A stretch of 28,611 nucleotides of DNA from JBDKVA01 sp039679375 (lineage in GTDB: Bacteria > Bacillota > Clostridia > Acetivibrionales > DTU013): contig JBDKVA010000140.1 of the NCBI GenBank assembly GCA_039679375.1, positions 1 to 28,611 of the forward strand. Direction: 5' to 3'. Numbering within the stretch: position 1 is the first letter of the stretch; each line of letters begins with the position of its first letter. Below the pieces are notes generated by a model. That model was not told where the DNA came from and did not search any database. It was given only the letters and a program-made list of their open reading frames with translations. Below are positions 16,645-24,618 of the stretch, piece by piece. The position numbers and the translations under genes were made by a program.

Positions 16645-17430
16645 ATGATTATTGATATCAATACATATATAGGGCACTGGCCGTTCAGGCAAATAATGAA
16701 TAATACCCCCGCTCAGCTCGGCAGCTTAATGGATGACGCAGGAATTGACCTTGCATGTGTATCGAACCTGAATGCCATATTCTACAGGAACACCCAGGAT
16801 GGAAACAAAGAATTGCATGATCAGATACAATCAAGCAAATCCTATAAGGACCGGTTCTTGCCCTTTGCTATCATCAATCCCTCATATCCCGGATGGGAAA
16901 AGGATTTTATGCAATGTTTCAACGAATTTGGAATGAAAGGACTGGAATTATATCCCTGCTATCATAATTATAAACTGAGTGACAGTACGGCTGTGCAGCT
17001 TGTAAACATGGCTGCGGAAAAGGGTATTCCCGTGCATCTGCCATGCGCGTTGGAAAACCGCCGGCAAAGGCATTGGCTGGATGTGGAAGAAGATATAACG
17101 GCTGAAGGTGTAAAAGAAGTGCTGACATTATGTCCTGAAGCCGACTTCATTATTTCAAATGGACCATCGGGGGCCATTTATGAACAATTGAGCCCTCAAA
17201 TCGGCTCAAGGAAGGGTAAGATATACTTCGATTTTTCCAGAGCCAATATGATCGATTCAGACTTTGACCGTTTTATACACTCCATTGGCGTTGATCATAT
17301 TGTGTTTGGTTCGGCTATGCCGTTTCAGTATATTGACACACAGCTGGTAAAGCTGTACTTTACAAAACTGGATCAGGCGGATAAGGAAAAGATCATGTAT
17401 GCGAACCTGAAGGAATTGTTAAAATTATAA
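16645..17430 (+). CDS. Degenerate amidohydrolase-2-like protein, probable partner of the preceding enzyme
   Basis: A 261-residue protein with the overall amidohydrolase-2 pattern but without most metal ligands. The HxH pair is N6-T-Y8 (DINTYIGHW), the third-strand His is kept (H131 in VHLPC), the next His is replaced by S171 (IISNGPSG), and the catalytic Asp is A224 (FGSAMPF). The fold-defining segments, such as the GHWPFR start, INPSYPGW and KGLELYP, are preserved, so this is not a decaying pseudogene. It starts 2 bases after the stop of the intact amidohydrolase, with AAAGGGG inside the end of that gene, so the two are translationally coupled. A regulatory or structural subunit, or a metal-free binding protein, seems more likely than an independent hydrolase. 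Confidence 0.78.
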   Translation: MIIDINTYIGHWPFRQIMNNTPAQLGSLMDDAGIDLACVSNLNAIFYRNTQDGNKELHDQIQSSKSYKDRFLPFAIINPSYPGWEKDFMQCFNEFGMKGLELYPCYHNYKLSDSTAVQLVNMAAEKGIPVHLPCALENRRQRHWLDVEEDITAEGVKEVLTLCPEADFIISNGPSGAIYEQLSPQIGSRKGKIYFDFSRANMIDSDFDRFIHSIGVDHIVFGSAMPFQYIDTQLVKLYFTKLDQADKEKIMYANLKELLKL

Positions 17431-17532
17431 ATCAGCGAATTAAGATGGCCAGCCTTATTTGGGAAAACAGATGGGTAGAGTCTGAAGAGCGTGTAAATTA
17501 AGCTTTGACTAATAATAAAACGGAGGATTTTT

Positions 17533-18288
17533 ATGATTAAAACAGGATTGGTTTCAGTAACTTTTAGAAAGCTGTCCCCTGAGGAAATAATCAAATTGGT
17601 TGTGCAAGCCGGTTTGGACGGGATCGAATGGGGCGGGGATATTCACGTGCCTCATGGTGATATCGCAAAAGCAAGGGATATTGCACAAAAAACAAAAAAT
17701 GCAGGGCTATCCGTAGCATCATACGGTTCATATTATTCTTTGGGCTGCGAAAAAGAGAAGAACCTGCCATTTGAAACGGTTCTGGAAACTGCATTGGCGC
17801 TTGGTGCTCCGATCATAAGAGTATGGGCGGGAAAACTTCCGTCAGCCCAAGCAGATCAGGCATGGTGGGATATGGCAATAACAGAATCCCGGAGGATCGC
17901 TGATATGGCTTCGAAACAAGGTGTAAAAATTGCATTTGAATATCATCCCAATACACTTACGGACACAAGTGAATCTGCCTGTAAGCTGCTAAAAGGGATA
18001 AACCACGGTAATATCTATTCATACTGGCAGTCTCCCCTTGAACTGAACAGGGAGGAATGCATCCAAAGCATAGTCGATATAGCGCCCTGGTTAACAAATA
18101 TCCATACATATTATTATGAAGCAAGGGTTCAGAAACCTCTGGCGGATGGCATTGACGAATGGAAGGAATATATGAAGGTAATAGGGAAAATCAAAGGCGA
18201 CCGTTACTGTATGCTCGAATTTGTAATTGATAGCGCTCCGGTGCATTTCCTTGAAGATGCAAAGATCTTGAAGGAAATTGTGCGCTGA
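17533..18288 (+). CDS. Sugar phosphate isomerase/epimerase-like TIM-barrel protein (3), atypical metal site
   Basis: A 251-residue member of the xylose-isomerase-like TIM-barrel superfamily, shorter than the two others nearby. E136 (AFEYHPN), H191 (TNIHTY) and E229 (MLEFV) sit at metal-ligand positions. The usual Asp is replaced by Q166 in YSYWQSP, a variant that I believe recurs in a subgroup of this family. DGIEWGGDIH near 30 is the typical second strand. CGGAGG lies 7 nt before the ATG. No terminator separates it from the amidohydrolase pair 100 bases upstream, so it is probably in the same transcript. The short gap 17431-17532 contains nothing else that I recognise. Reaction unknown. Confidence 0.82.
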   Translation: MIKTGLVSVTFRKLSPEEIIKLVVQAGLDGIEWGGDIHVPHGDIAKARDIAQKTKNAGLSVASYGSYYSLGCEKEKNLPFETVLETALALGAPIIRVWAGKLPSAQADQAWWDMAITESRRIADMASKQGVKIAFEYHPNTLTDTSESACKLLKGINHGNIYSYWQSPLELNREECIQSIVDIAPWLTNIHTYYYEARVQKPLADGIDEWKEYMKVIGKIKGDRYCMLEFVIDSAPVHFLEDAKILKEIVR

Positions 18289-18367
18289 TCTTTGGAGAAC
18301 CAGCTGTTTCCCAGGCAATAATTAAGTCAGGTTAAAAGGTAAAGTGAATTGGCCGATAGGGGGTATC

Positions 18368-19180
18368 ATGTTGAAGGTTTATCAGGTCGATGCATTTACA
18401 GACGTAATATTCAAGGGTAATCCTGCAGCAGTTTGTATTTTATCCGGCCCGGCACATGAAAAATGGATGCAGGATATTGCCATGGAAATGAATCTATCGG
18501 AGACAGCTTTCCTGTACAAGCAGGAAAATGGCTTCAACCTGAGATGGTTCACACCCGAGGAGGAAGAAGACCTGTGCGGTCATGCGACGCTTTCCGGTGC
18601 CCATATTCTCTGGGAGACCGGCGTGCTTGGACGATCGGATGAAGCTGTATTCTATACCAGAAGCGGCAGGCTGACGGCCAAAAAGGACGGAGAATATATT
18701 GTATTGGATTTTCCCATGGAAGAGGACATACAGGTGCCCACACCGGAATTGATCAGTCTATCACTTGGCGTACCCATACTGTATACTGGGAAAAACAGAC
18801 TGGATTATATCGTCGAGCTGGAAGGGGAAGAGGTTGTAAGAAATATTCAGCCGGACTTTGAAATACTTGAAAACCTCGATGCCCGCGGATTGATTATTAC
18901 GAGCCGTTCGAACGATCCGAAGTATGATTTCGTTTCACGATTTTTCGCACCGGGCTCCGGCATTCACGAAGACCCGGTGACCGGTTCAGCACATTGCTGC
19001 CTTGCGCCTTTTTGGGAAAAGCGTCTCGGCAAGAAGAAATTTACAGCATACCAGTCGTCAAAAAGAGGAGGATATCTCAAGATAACTTCCGGCGTGAACA
19101 GGGTCTTTATTGCAGGTAAGGCGGTAACGGTCTTCTGCGCCGAATTTCCCGACATATCTGATTTTATAGTAAAGCCCTGA
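18368..19180 (+). CDS. PhzF-family isomerase
   Basis: A 270-residue protein of the PhzF/diaminopimelate-epimerase-like fold, two similar alpha/beta halves with the active site between them. The catalytic glutamate is at E45 (NLSETAF), the same number as in PhzF itself. CGHATLSGAH (about 71-80) and EDPVTGSAHCCLAPFW (about 200-215) are the other family motifs. PhzF isomerises trans-2,3-dihydro-3-hydroxyanthranilate in phenazine synthesis, but most relatives, as here with no phenazine genes nearby, have unknown substrates. ATG at 18368 follows AGGGGGT by about 5 nt; the in-frame GTG at 18344 has no good site. It may be the last gene of the second catabolic unit, which would fit proton-shift chemistry on an intermediate. 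That link is inference. Confidence 0.88.
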   Translation: MLKVYQVDAFTDVIFKGNPAAVCILSGPAHEKWMQDIAMEMNLSETAFLYKQENGFNLRWFTPEEEEDLCGHATLSGAHILWETGVLGRSDEAVFYTRSGRLTAKKDGEYIVLDFPMEEDIQVPTPELISLSLGVPILYTGKNRLDYIVELEGEEVVRNIQPDFEILENLDARGLIITSRSNDPKYDFVSRFFAPGSGIHEDPVTGSAHCCLAPFWEKRLGKKKFTAYQSSKRGGYLKITSGVNRVFIAGKAVTVFCAEFPDISDFIVKP

Positions 19181-19305
19181 AACAAAATCGCCTATTTGAA
19201 GCAAGACTCCGCTATGCTCCATTAATGTAAAACAAAGGATATGTACATACGTACGTTGCATAAATCGTCCTCCGTGTCAATTCTTTATGAGTTAATGTTA
19301 TTCGA

Positions 19306-19334
19306 TTGAAGTGTATTCACAAACAATATATACT
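19306..19334 (+). promoter_or_regulatory. Promoter of the beta-helix gene
   Basis: TTGAAG (19306-19311), 17 bases, TATACT (19329-19334), about 48 bases before the start codon. The rest of 19181-19305 contains no gene and no clear terminator. Confidence 0.6.
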
Positions 19335-19381
19335 TTTATTGGAACAGGCCTGTTACTATCTGCTAAATCGGGAGTGTAAAA

Positions 19382-21376
19382 TTGAATATGAGGAAAACTT
19401 TAAAGTTACTATTAGTAACAACTATGGTTGCACTTATGGTTTCATCAAGTATTTCTTTTGCTTTTGCCAGTGCAACTCCAGTAGCGCCTGTTGTTTATGT
19501 CGCTGCTGACGGAACCGGAGACTTCAATTGTGATGGCGGAGATAACGACCAGGTGGAAATACAGCAGGCTATTGATTTTGTTTTAGCAAACGAAGGATTT
19601 ACAACAATACATCTCAAAGCAGGAACCTATACCGTTAATGACACTGTATACATTGCAGGTAAAGCAGAGCAAAGGGTTATTCTCCAAGGTGAAGAGGGTA
19701 CGGTTCTTCTGCTGTCACCCACAGCATGCTGGCCGGTAAACAAAGCATTAATTGAAAACAAAACGGCAGCAATGGTTTCGGGTACGGATCTTGTATTGGG
19801 CAACTTTATTATCCGCGGCTTCAAAATAGATGGAAACGGCCCAAATGTCAAACAGGCGATAAAAAGCGGAACAACCGTAAGGACAATGGAATATCCGTCA
19901 ACCAACGGTATCAATTACTATAACCTGATTTACCTGCAGAGCTGCAAAGACATTGAAGTGTGCAACATGTATCTGGCGCACAATTTTAATGATGGTCTGC
20001 AAACCAAATCATGTACAAATGTAGAGTTCCATGACAACTATATCGACGAGATTGGGCATGACGGACTTTACGCTTATAAATGCGATTATATAAATGCTTA
20101 TAACAATACTATTTTTATTCAAACGAACAGCGGGCTGAGAGCCAGCAGTACAAACCATGTCAAATTCTACAACAATGTTATTTCTGCAAGAGCTAAGGGC
20201 GGACCTGGAATAGAGATACAGAAGGAAAACAAGATCAATAACCCGAATGGATACTCCTACATGACGGATATCGAAGTGTTCAACAATACAATATATGATA
20301 TCAAATATGCCGGTATCTGGATATTTGGAAATGCAACCGCCGAAGCATATCAGTTTGCGCCTGAAGATACATTTGTATATGTGCACCACAATATTATCTA
20401 TAATTGCGGATATTATGACGGAGCAGGCGACGCTGCCTCTAATTTAAAACTCAAAGGCGGAATTGTAACAGACGGATTCAATGCACGGATTGAGAACAAT
20501 GTTATTGACGGATGTTCCGGCGCAGGCATCAATATACATGAATGGCTTCCTACAAGAACTTCTGCTCCGGGACCTTATACATTAACCATAAAGAACAACA
20601 TCATCTCAAATACGAAAGATAATACACTGGTAAGGCCTTCTCCGGAAGAACAGAGCGGATATGGAATATTTTACGAGTTAGGCTTAAGACATAATTTTAA
20701 CGTAGAATATAATTGTTTCTTCAACAATAATGCGGCAGATTTCAAGAACTTCACGCCGGTATCGGATGTCGGAAACATGTTTGGCCAGGATCCTTTATTT
20801 GCAGACGCAGTGAACCGTGACTACCATCTGAAGTCCCAATACGGAAGATGGAATGGCTCAGCATTTATCAATGATGATGTGACTTCCCCATGCATTAATG
20901 CAGGTGACCCGGGTAGCGATTATTCAAATGAACCCATGGAGAACGGCGGCAGGATCAATGTAGGCAGATATGGCAATACAGCAGAAGCATCAAAGAGCAT
21001 TGCAACGGTAGCTGCGCCGGTATCCAGCCTGGAACCTGGGAAATATGACCTTCCGCAGAAAGTTACACTTACGAGTGCAACAGAGGGGGCTGTCATAAGA
21101 TATACAACTGATGGCAGCGAGCCTACAATGGATAGTAAAATTTATAAGAATCCTATACCCGTTACACCTTTCAAAACAGTCATCAAGGCATTTGCATATA
21201 AAGACGGCATGCTGGATAGTCAAGTAGTTACTTTTACATATGTTGTTGATCCCGGAAACATATTGGAGAAGACACGTGAATTATTAATTAAACAAATTAA
21301 TCAAGCAGAAGCACAGATACAAGAATTGCAGGAAAAGCTTCAGGAGCTAAAGGAAAAGCTGCAAGAACTGGAATGA
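19382..21376 (+). CDS. Secreted right-handed beta-helix protein with chitobiase-type domain and C-terminal coiled coil
   Basis: A 664-residue protein with a clear signal peptide (hydrophobic core, AFA-SA cleavage near 31). Residues about 35-530 form a right-handed parallel beta-helix of the pectate-lyase type, shown by repeating short strands with Asn-rich turns (EVCNMYLAHNFNDGL, FHDNYIDEIGHDGL, AYNNTIFIQTNSGL, FYNNVISARAKGGPG). Residues about 544-622 match the chitobiase/beta-hexosaminidase C-terminal domain (VIRYTTDGSEPT...YKNPI). The last 35 residues are a heptad coiled coil built from repeated QELQEKL/QELKEKL. Members with this helix are usually polysaccharide lyases, epimerases or hydrolases; catalytic residues cannot be assigned. 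GGGAG is 7 nt before a TTG start; ATG 19388 is the alternative. It has its own promoter and terminator, next to the catabolic genes. Confidence 0.85.
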   Translation: MNMRKTLKLLLVTTMVALMVSSSISFAFASATPVAPVVYVAADGTGDFNCDGGDNDQVEIQQAIDFVLANEGFTTIHLKAGTYTVNDTVYIAGKAEQRVILQGEEGTVLLLSPTACWPVNKALIENKTAAMVSGTDLVLGNFIIRGFKIDGNGPNVKQAIKSGTTVRTMEYPSTNGINYYNLIYLQSCKDIEVCNMYLAHNFNDGLQTKSCTNVEFHDNYIDEIGHDGLYAYKCDYINAYNNTIFIQTNSGLRASSTNHVKFYNNVISARAKGGPGIEIQKENKINNPNGYSYMTDIEVFNNTIYDIKYAGIWIFGNATAEAYQFAPEDTFVYVHHNIIYNCGYYDGAGDAASNLKLKGGIVTDGFNARIENNVIDGCSGAGINIHEWLPTRTSAPGPYTLTIKNNIISNTKDNTLVRPSPEEQSGYGIFYELGLRHNFNVEYNCFFNNNAADFKNFTPVSDVGNMFGQDPLFADAVNRDYHLKSQYGRWNGSAFINDDVTSPCINAGDPGSDYSNEPMENGGRINVGRYGNTAEASKSIATVAAPVSSLEPGKYDLPQKVTLTSATEGAVIRYTTDGSEPTMDSKIYKNPIPVTPFKTVIKAFAYKDGMLDSQVVTFTYVVDPGNILEKTRELLIKQINQAEAQIQELQEKLQELKEKLQELE

Positions 21377-21448
21377 TTGCAGCAAATTAACCATTAATAT
21401 TCGTTTGCATATACTTTATAACTTTCTTTTGCAGTAAAAAGAAAGAAA

Positions 21449-21492
21449 AAAAGCCCGTAATCATAGACACATAAAAGGATTACAGGGCTTTT
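21449..21492 (+). terminator. Terminator after the beta-helix gene
   Basis: AAAAGCCCGTAATC (21449-21462) pairs with GATTACAGGGCTTTT (21478-21492) apart from one bulged base; a T-rich tail (ATTTTA) follows. A second, weaker AT-rich hairpin (CTTTCTTTT/AAAAGAAAG) lies just upstream. The rest of 21377-21598 holds no gene. Confidence 0.8.
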
Positions 21493-21598
21493 ATTTTACA
21501 TCATCATCATATCGCAGAACCTGCCAAAAGGCATTGACAGAGCCGATATAATATGGAAGAATGTATTCATCGTATAAAAGCTGGGAAAGGCGCATAGA

Positions 21599-23032
21599 AT
21601 GTTTGATATTGAAGAAGCAAGTATTCACTGTTTGCAGGCTGCCATGAACAAAGGCGAGGTATCCTCCAGAGATTTAACGCTTGCATATATGGAACGCATT
21701 TCAAAGTATGACAAGAGCGGTCCTAAATTGAATTCCGTACTTGAGATCAACCCCGATGCATTGTTCATTGCTGATGCAATGGACTGTGAACGGTCAACTA
21801 TTGGCGTCAGAGGGCAATTGCACGGTATTCCCGTCCTATTGAAGGATAATATCAACACCAGGGATAAAATGCACACAAGTGCGGGATCAATAGCCCTTTC
21901 GGATTCATATGCTCCATACGATGCTTATCTTGTTGGTAAACTGCGCGCCGCAGGCGCGGTGATCCTCGGCAAGGCAAATATGACGGAATTTGCGAACTTT
22001 ATGACGGAAGGTATGCCAAACGGTTATAGTTCGAGGGGCGGGCAGGTATTGAATCCGTATAATGCCGCCAGGGATCCGTCAGGTTCAAGCTCCGGTTCAG
22101 CAGTAGCTGTTTCAGCCAATCTTTGTGCGGCCGCATTGGGGACTGAAACCCGTGGCTCCATTATGGGTCCTGCATATATGAATGGTATTGTTGGCATAAA
22201 GCCAACCGTGGGCCTTGTCAGCCGGTCCGGCATCATACCGATCAGCAACAGCCAGGATACCGCAGGCCCAATGGCCAGGACGGTGGAGGATGCAGCTATC
22301 ATGCTCGGCGCAATAGCCTGCATGGATGAAATGGATCCTGCTACCTGGGCAAGCAGAGACAGGGCATATGCCGACTATACTCAATTTCTTGATAAGGACG
22401 GCTTACAGGGTGCAAGGATTGGTATAAACGAGGGTTATATCGGAAATTTTACGGAGGATGAGCTGAAGGTAATCAATACTGCCAAAAGTGTAATGAAGGA
22501 GAACAAAGCTGTACTTGTATATGGAATCGGCTTACCGAATACAGGCGGGAAATCCTCTGTTTCACTATATGAATTTAAACAATCTATCAATGCCTATCTG
22601 TCGTCGCTTGGTCCTGGGGCTCCGGTGCATTCACTCAGGGAAATAATTAATTTCAACAACCAACACCCGGAGGAAGCATTGAAATACGGACAAAAGACTC
22701 TTATGCGTGCAGAGCTTGAAACAAGCGGCACATTAAGTGAACCGGCATATATCATGAGTAAAATAAATGATATCCGGATTTCACAGACAGAAGGGATTGA
22801 CAGGGTGATCGATGAAAACAAGCTGGACGCACTTTTCTGTCCCGGCATCACGGATATTGCCGCAGTTGCCGGCTATCCATCCATTATGGTGCCGGCAGGA
22901 TTCACAAGCGACGGCATGCCATTCGGGGTCACATTCATCGGAAAAGCATATAGCGAGCCCATGCTGCTTAAAATTGCCTATGCCTTCGAGCAGGCCGCAA
23001 AAGCCAGAGCTAAGCCTGGAAGTATTGGTTAA
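21599..23032 (+). CDS. Amidase-signature family hydrolase
   Basis: A 477-residue amidase of the signature family (relatives of GatA, peptide amidase and aryl-acylamidases). It hydrolyses amides through a Ser-cisSer-Lys triad, readable as K82 (VLLKDN), S163 (DPSGSSSGSA) and S187 (GTETRGSI). The spacing of 24 residues between the two serines equals that in GatA. Position 185, just before the conserved GS, is Arg where Gly or Asp is usual, which may change the substrate pocket. There is no signal peptide, so it is cytoplasmic. gatB and gatC are absent nearby, so it is not the glutaminyl-tRNA amidotransferase subunit. A GGGAAAGG site precedes the ATG. Its end is 7 bases from the convergent end of the ceramidase-like gene, with no terminator between. 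Substrate unknown. Confidence 0.88.
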   Translation: MFDIEEASIHCLQAAMNKGEVSSRDLTLAYMERISKYDKSGPKLNSVLEINPDALFIADAMDCERSTIGVRGQLHGIPVLLKDNINTRDKMHTSAGSIALSDSYAPYDAYLVGKLRAAGAVILGKANMTEFANFMTEGMPNGYSSRGGQVLNPYNAARDPSGSSSGSAVAVSANLCAAALGTETRGSIMGPAYMNGIVGIKPTVGLVSRSGIIPISNSQDTAGPMARTVEDAAIMLGAIACMDEMDPATWASRDRAYADYTQFLDKDGLQGARIGINEGYIGNFTEDELKVINTAKSVMKENKAVLVYGIGLPNTGGKSSVSLYEFKQSINAYLSSLGPGAPVHSLREIINFNNQHPEEALKYGQKTLMRAELETSGTLSEPAYIMSKINDIRISQTEGIDRVIDENKLDALFCPGITDIAAVAGYPSIMVPAGFTSDGMPFGVTFIGKAYSEPMLLKIAYAFEQAAKARAKPGSIG

Positions 23033-23039
23033 GTGCACT

Positions 23040-24308
23040 TTATAAATATGAAAGCTCTTCTTTCGCGGCTTTGAGGACGATGTCCTGGACCGCTTCGGCA
23101 TAAGGCCCGGGGTATCCCGCCCAGCAGTATGTCATTGTCGCCTCGTATCCCCCGTCCCTGAGTATCTGTTTTGTAGGCAGGTAGCTCTTGTGGCCGTTGG
23201 CATATCCTGCAATCATTACGTGGACGGAAGAAGCGGATTCCCTGATCCATACGCCGTAATCGTTGCATACCTCGCCCTCAAGGGTTATCATTTTCAGATT
23301 TGCCGCAAGCCTTATAATTCCAAGGTTATAATCAACCTGCTTGATCGCCTCGCCTTTTTCTATCTTGTCCAATATTGATCGCCCGTACTTTTGCCAGTAC
23401 TCCTCATCGCTTTCGGACATTTTTTTAAAATAATCAACCTGGTATTCACCTAATGGGAGCGAAAGATGCCGGATATGACAGTTGAACGAGGGTTCGATTT
23501 TTTTCAGCCCGTAACGGATCACATGATTTACATCATTTGCCAGTATTCTTCCCACAAATTCCACATCGCTAAAGTAGGTTTCTCTATATTCGGAGCCTTT
23601 TGATATGATGGCAGGGTTGATATCGCCGCAAGCCCCCTGGATAAATACCGCCGTTAAACCAGGATAATTCTTTTCGATCATCTCGCGTGCCGCACCCGGG
23701 AACTCCGCCGATATCAGATAGTTGCCGCCGCCCATAATGGCGGGATGACAGGCACAGTTGAAAAGCACTGCGGCAGCTTTGCCGTCTTCATCCTTTATTA
23801 CAGCAACACCGAGTTTCCTGTCTATCGGAGTATCCGGCGCCGGGGCAAGCAGTACTTCACCCCCGTTATGCTGACGACGGCTCATACCTATAAAAGTCTC
23901 GCCTTCGCCATAATACAGCGTACCGGGTTTCATACTCTCAAAACACATATCTATGCATCGCATTACCTGCTCATCAAAGTAAACGACAAATTTTTCATCA
24001 CAACCCTGGATACTCTGAATGGAAAGTCCGGGACCCGAGTGGATGTGTATTGCATGAACAAGGATGTTCTGCTCCGGCAGTCCGTAACGCTTTGTAATTT
24101 TTTCCTTTATTTCATTCGCCTTTTCTCTTTTTATGGAGAGAAGGTCGATTGACAGTATCAGCAATTTGCAATTGCCGTCGTCTAGAAGCACGGAACGGAT
24201 ATACAGCTTATCATGTACACCCTGGCTCAATCCCTTTCTCGCACCGTATCCAACCAAAGCTACAGGCATCCGAGGCGTGATATCCACTTTTGAAACAGAA
24301 AATTTCAT
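23040..24308 (-). CDS. Neutral-ceramidase N-domain-like hydrolase, no signal peptide
   Basis: A 422-residue protein resembling the N-terminal catalytic domain of neutral/alkaline ceramidases, zinc enzymes that cleave the amide bond of N-acyl sphingosine. Motifs seen: KVDITPRMPVALVGYG at the start, HAIHIHSGPG (zinc ligands), NCACHPAIMG, FIQGACGDINP and GYANGHKSYLPT, each recalling a conserved ceramidase block. It lacks a signal peptide and the C-terminal immunoglobulin-like domain of secreted ceramidases (full enzymes have about 650 or more residues). It is therefore probably a cytoplasmic amide or ester hydrolase for a different substrate. Such proteins occur in carbohydrate-use clusters of several phyla, from memory. 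AAGGATGG lies about 8 nt before the ATG. Divergent from the sensor kinase across a large palindrome, which suggests joint control. Confidence 0.82.
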   Translation of the reverse strand: MKFSVSKVDITPRMPVALVGYGARKGLSQGVHDKLYIRSVLLDDGNCKLLILSIDLLSIKREKANEIKEKITKRYGLPEQNILVHAIHIHSGPGLSIQSIQGCDEKFVVYFDEQVMRCIDMCFESMKPGTLYYGEGETFIGMSRRQHNGGEVLLAPAPDTPIDRKLGVAVIKDEDGKAAAVLFNCACHPAIMGGGNYLISAEFPGAAREMIEKNYPGLTAVFIQGACGDINPAIISKGSEYRETYFSDVEFVGRILANDVNHVIRYGLKKIEPSFNCHIRHLSLPLGEYQVDYFKKMSESDEEYWQKYGRSILDKIEKGEAIKQVDYNLGIIRLAANLKMITLEGEVCNDYGVWIRESASSVHVMIAGYANGHKSYLPTKQILRDGGYEATMTYCWAGYPGPYAEAVQDIVLKAAKEELSYL

Positions 24309-24391
24309 TCACCGCACCATCCTTCGTTTAAATAGTTCCTACATGGCAGAACCACATTCTATTTTTATATTATAGGAGCTCATTGGGGCTT

Positions 24392-24509
24392 TTTCATGGA
24401 TTGGCTTGTCATTTTATAGCACACTTTTGTCAATTCAAAGAAAATCATTTACTTCGATACAAATATTTTGACAAGATCGTGCTATGATTTAACAATTTAA
24501 TCCATGAAA
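24392..24509. repeat. 118-bp imperfect palindrome in the divergent control region
   Basis: Arms 24392-24433 and 24468-24509 are inverted copies without gaps, 32 of 42 positions matching, around a 34-base AT-rich spacer. The outer 11 bases (TTTCATGGATT) and the inner TTGTCAA are perfect. Reading outward, each arm has TTGACAA and GTGCTAT at equal spacing, giving extended -10-like TGCTATRA toward each divergent gene. This and its flanks fill the 310-base gap 24309-24618, which has no gene. It may be a paired operator and promoter region, or a remnant of a small inverted-repeat element. Confidence 0.75.
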
Positions 24510-24544
24510 TATAATGCTTATACCAATATAATAAACCTTGAAAG

Positions 24545-24553
24545 TGCTATAAT
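24545..24553 (+). promoter_or_regulatory. Extended -10 promoter of the sensor kinase operon
   Basis: TG-C-TATAAT (24545-24553), a perfect extended -10. The -35 region 17 bases upstream (AATATA) is weak, which an extended -10 or an activator can offset. It lies about 65 bases before the kinase start. Confidence 0.5.
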
Positions 24554-24618
24554 GAAATAGCTGGCAAACGATTCTGAGGAAATTTAATAAAAAACATTGG
24601 CTGGAAAAGGTGATTTTT

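Noticed and set aside
17443..17499. 18-codon ORF before the third TIM-barrel gene
   Set aside because: No ribosome binding site upstream and no other support.
21534..21554. TTGACA and TATAAT before the amidase gene
   Set aside because: Only about 9 bases separate the two hexamers, too few for a sigma-A promoter; each may belong to a different, weaker promoter.
21599..23032. Annotation as GatA, the glutamyl-tRNA amidotransferase subunit
   Set aside because: No gatB or gatC nearby, and the nucleophile motif reads GTETRGS rather than the GatA form G-S/T-D-T-G-G-S; a general amidase call is safer.
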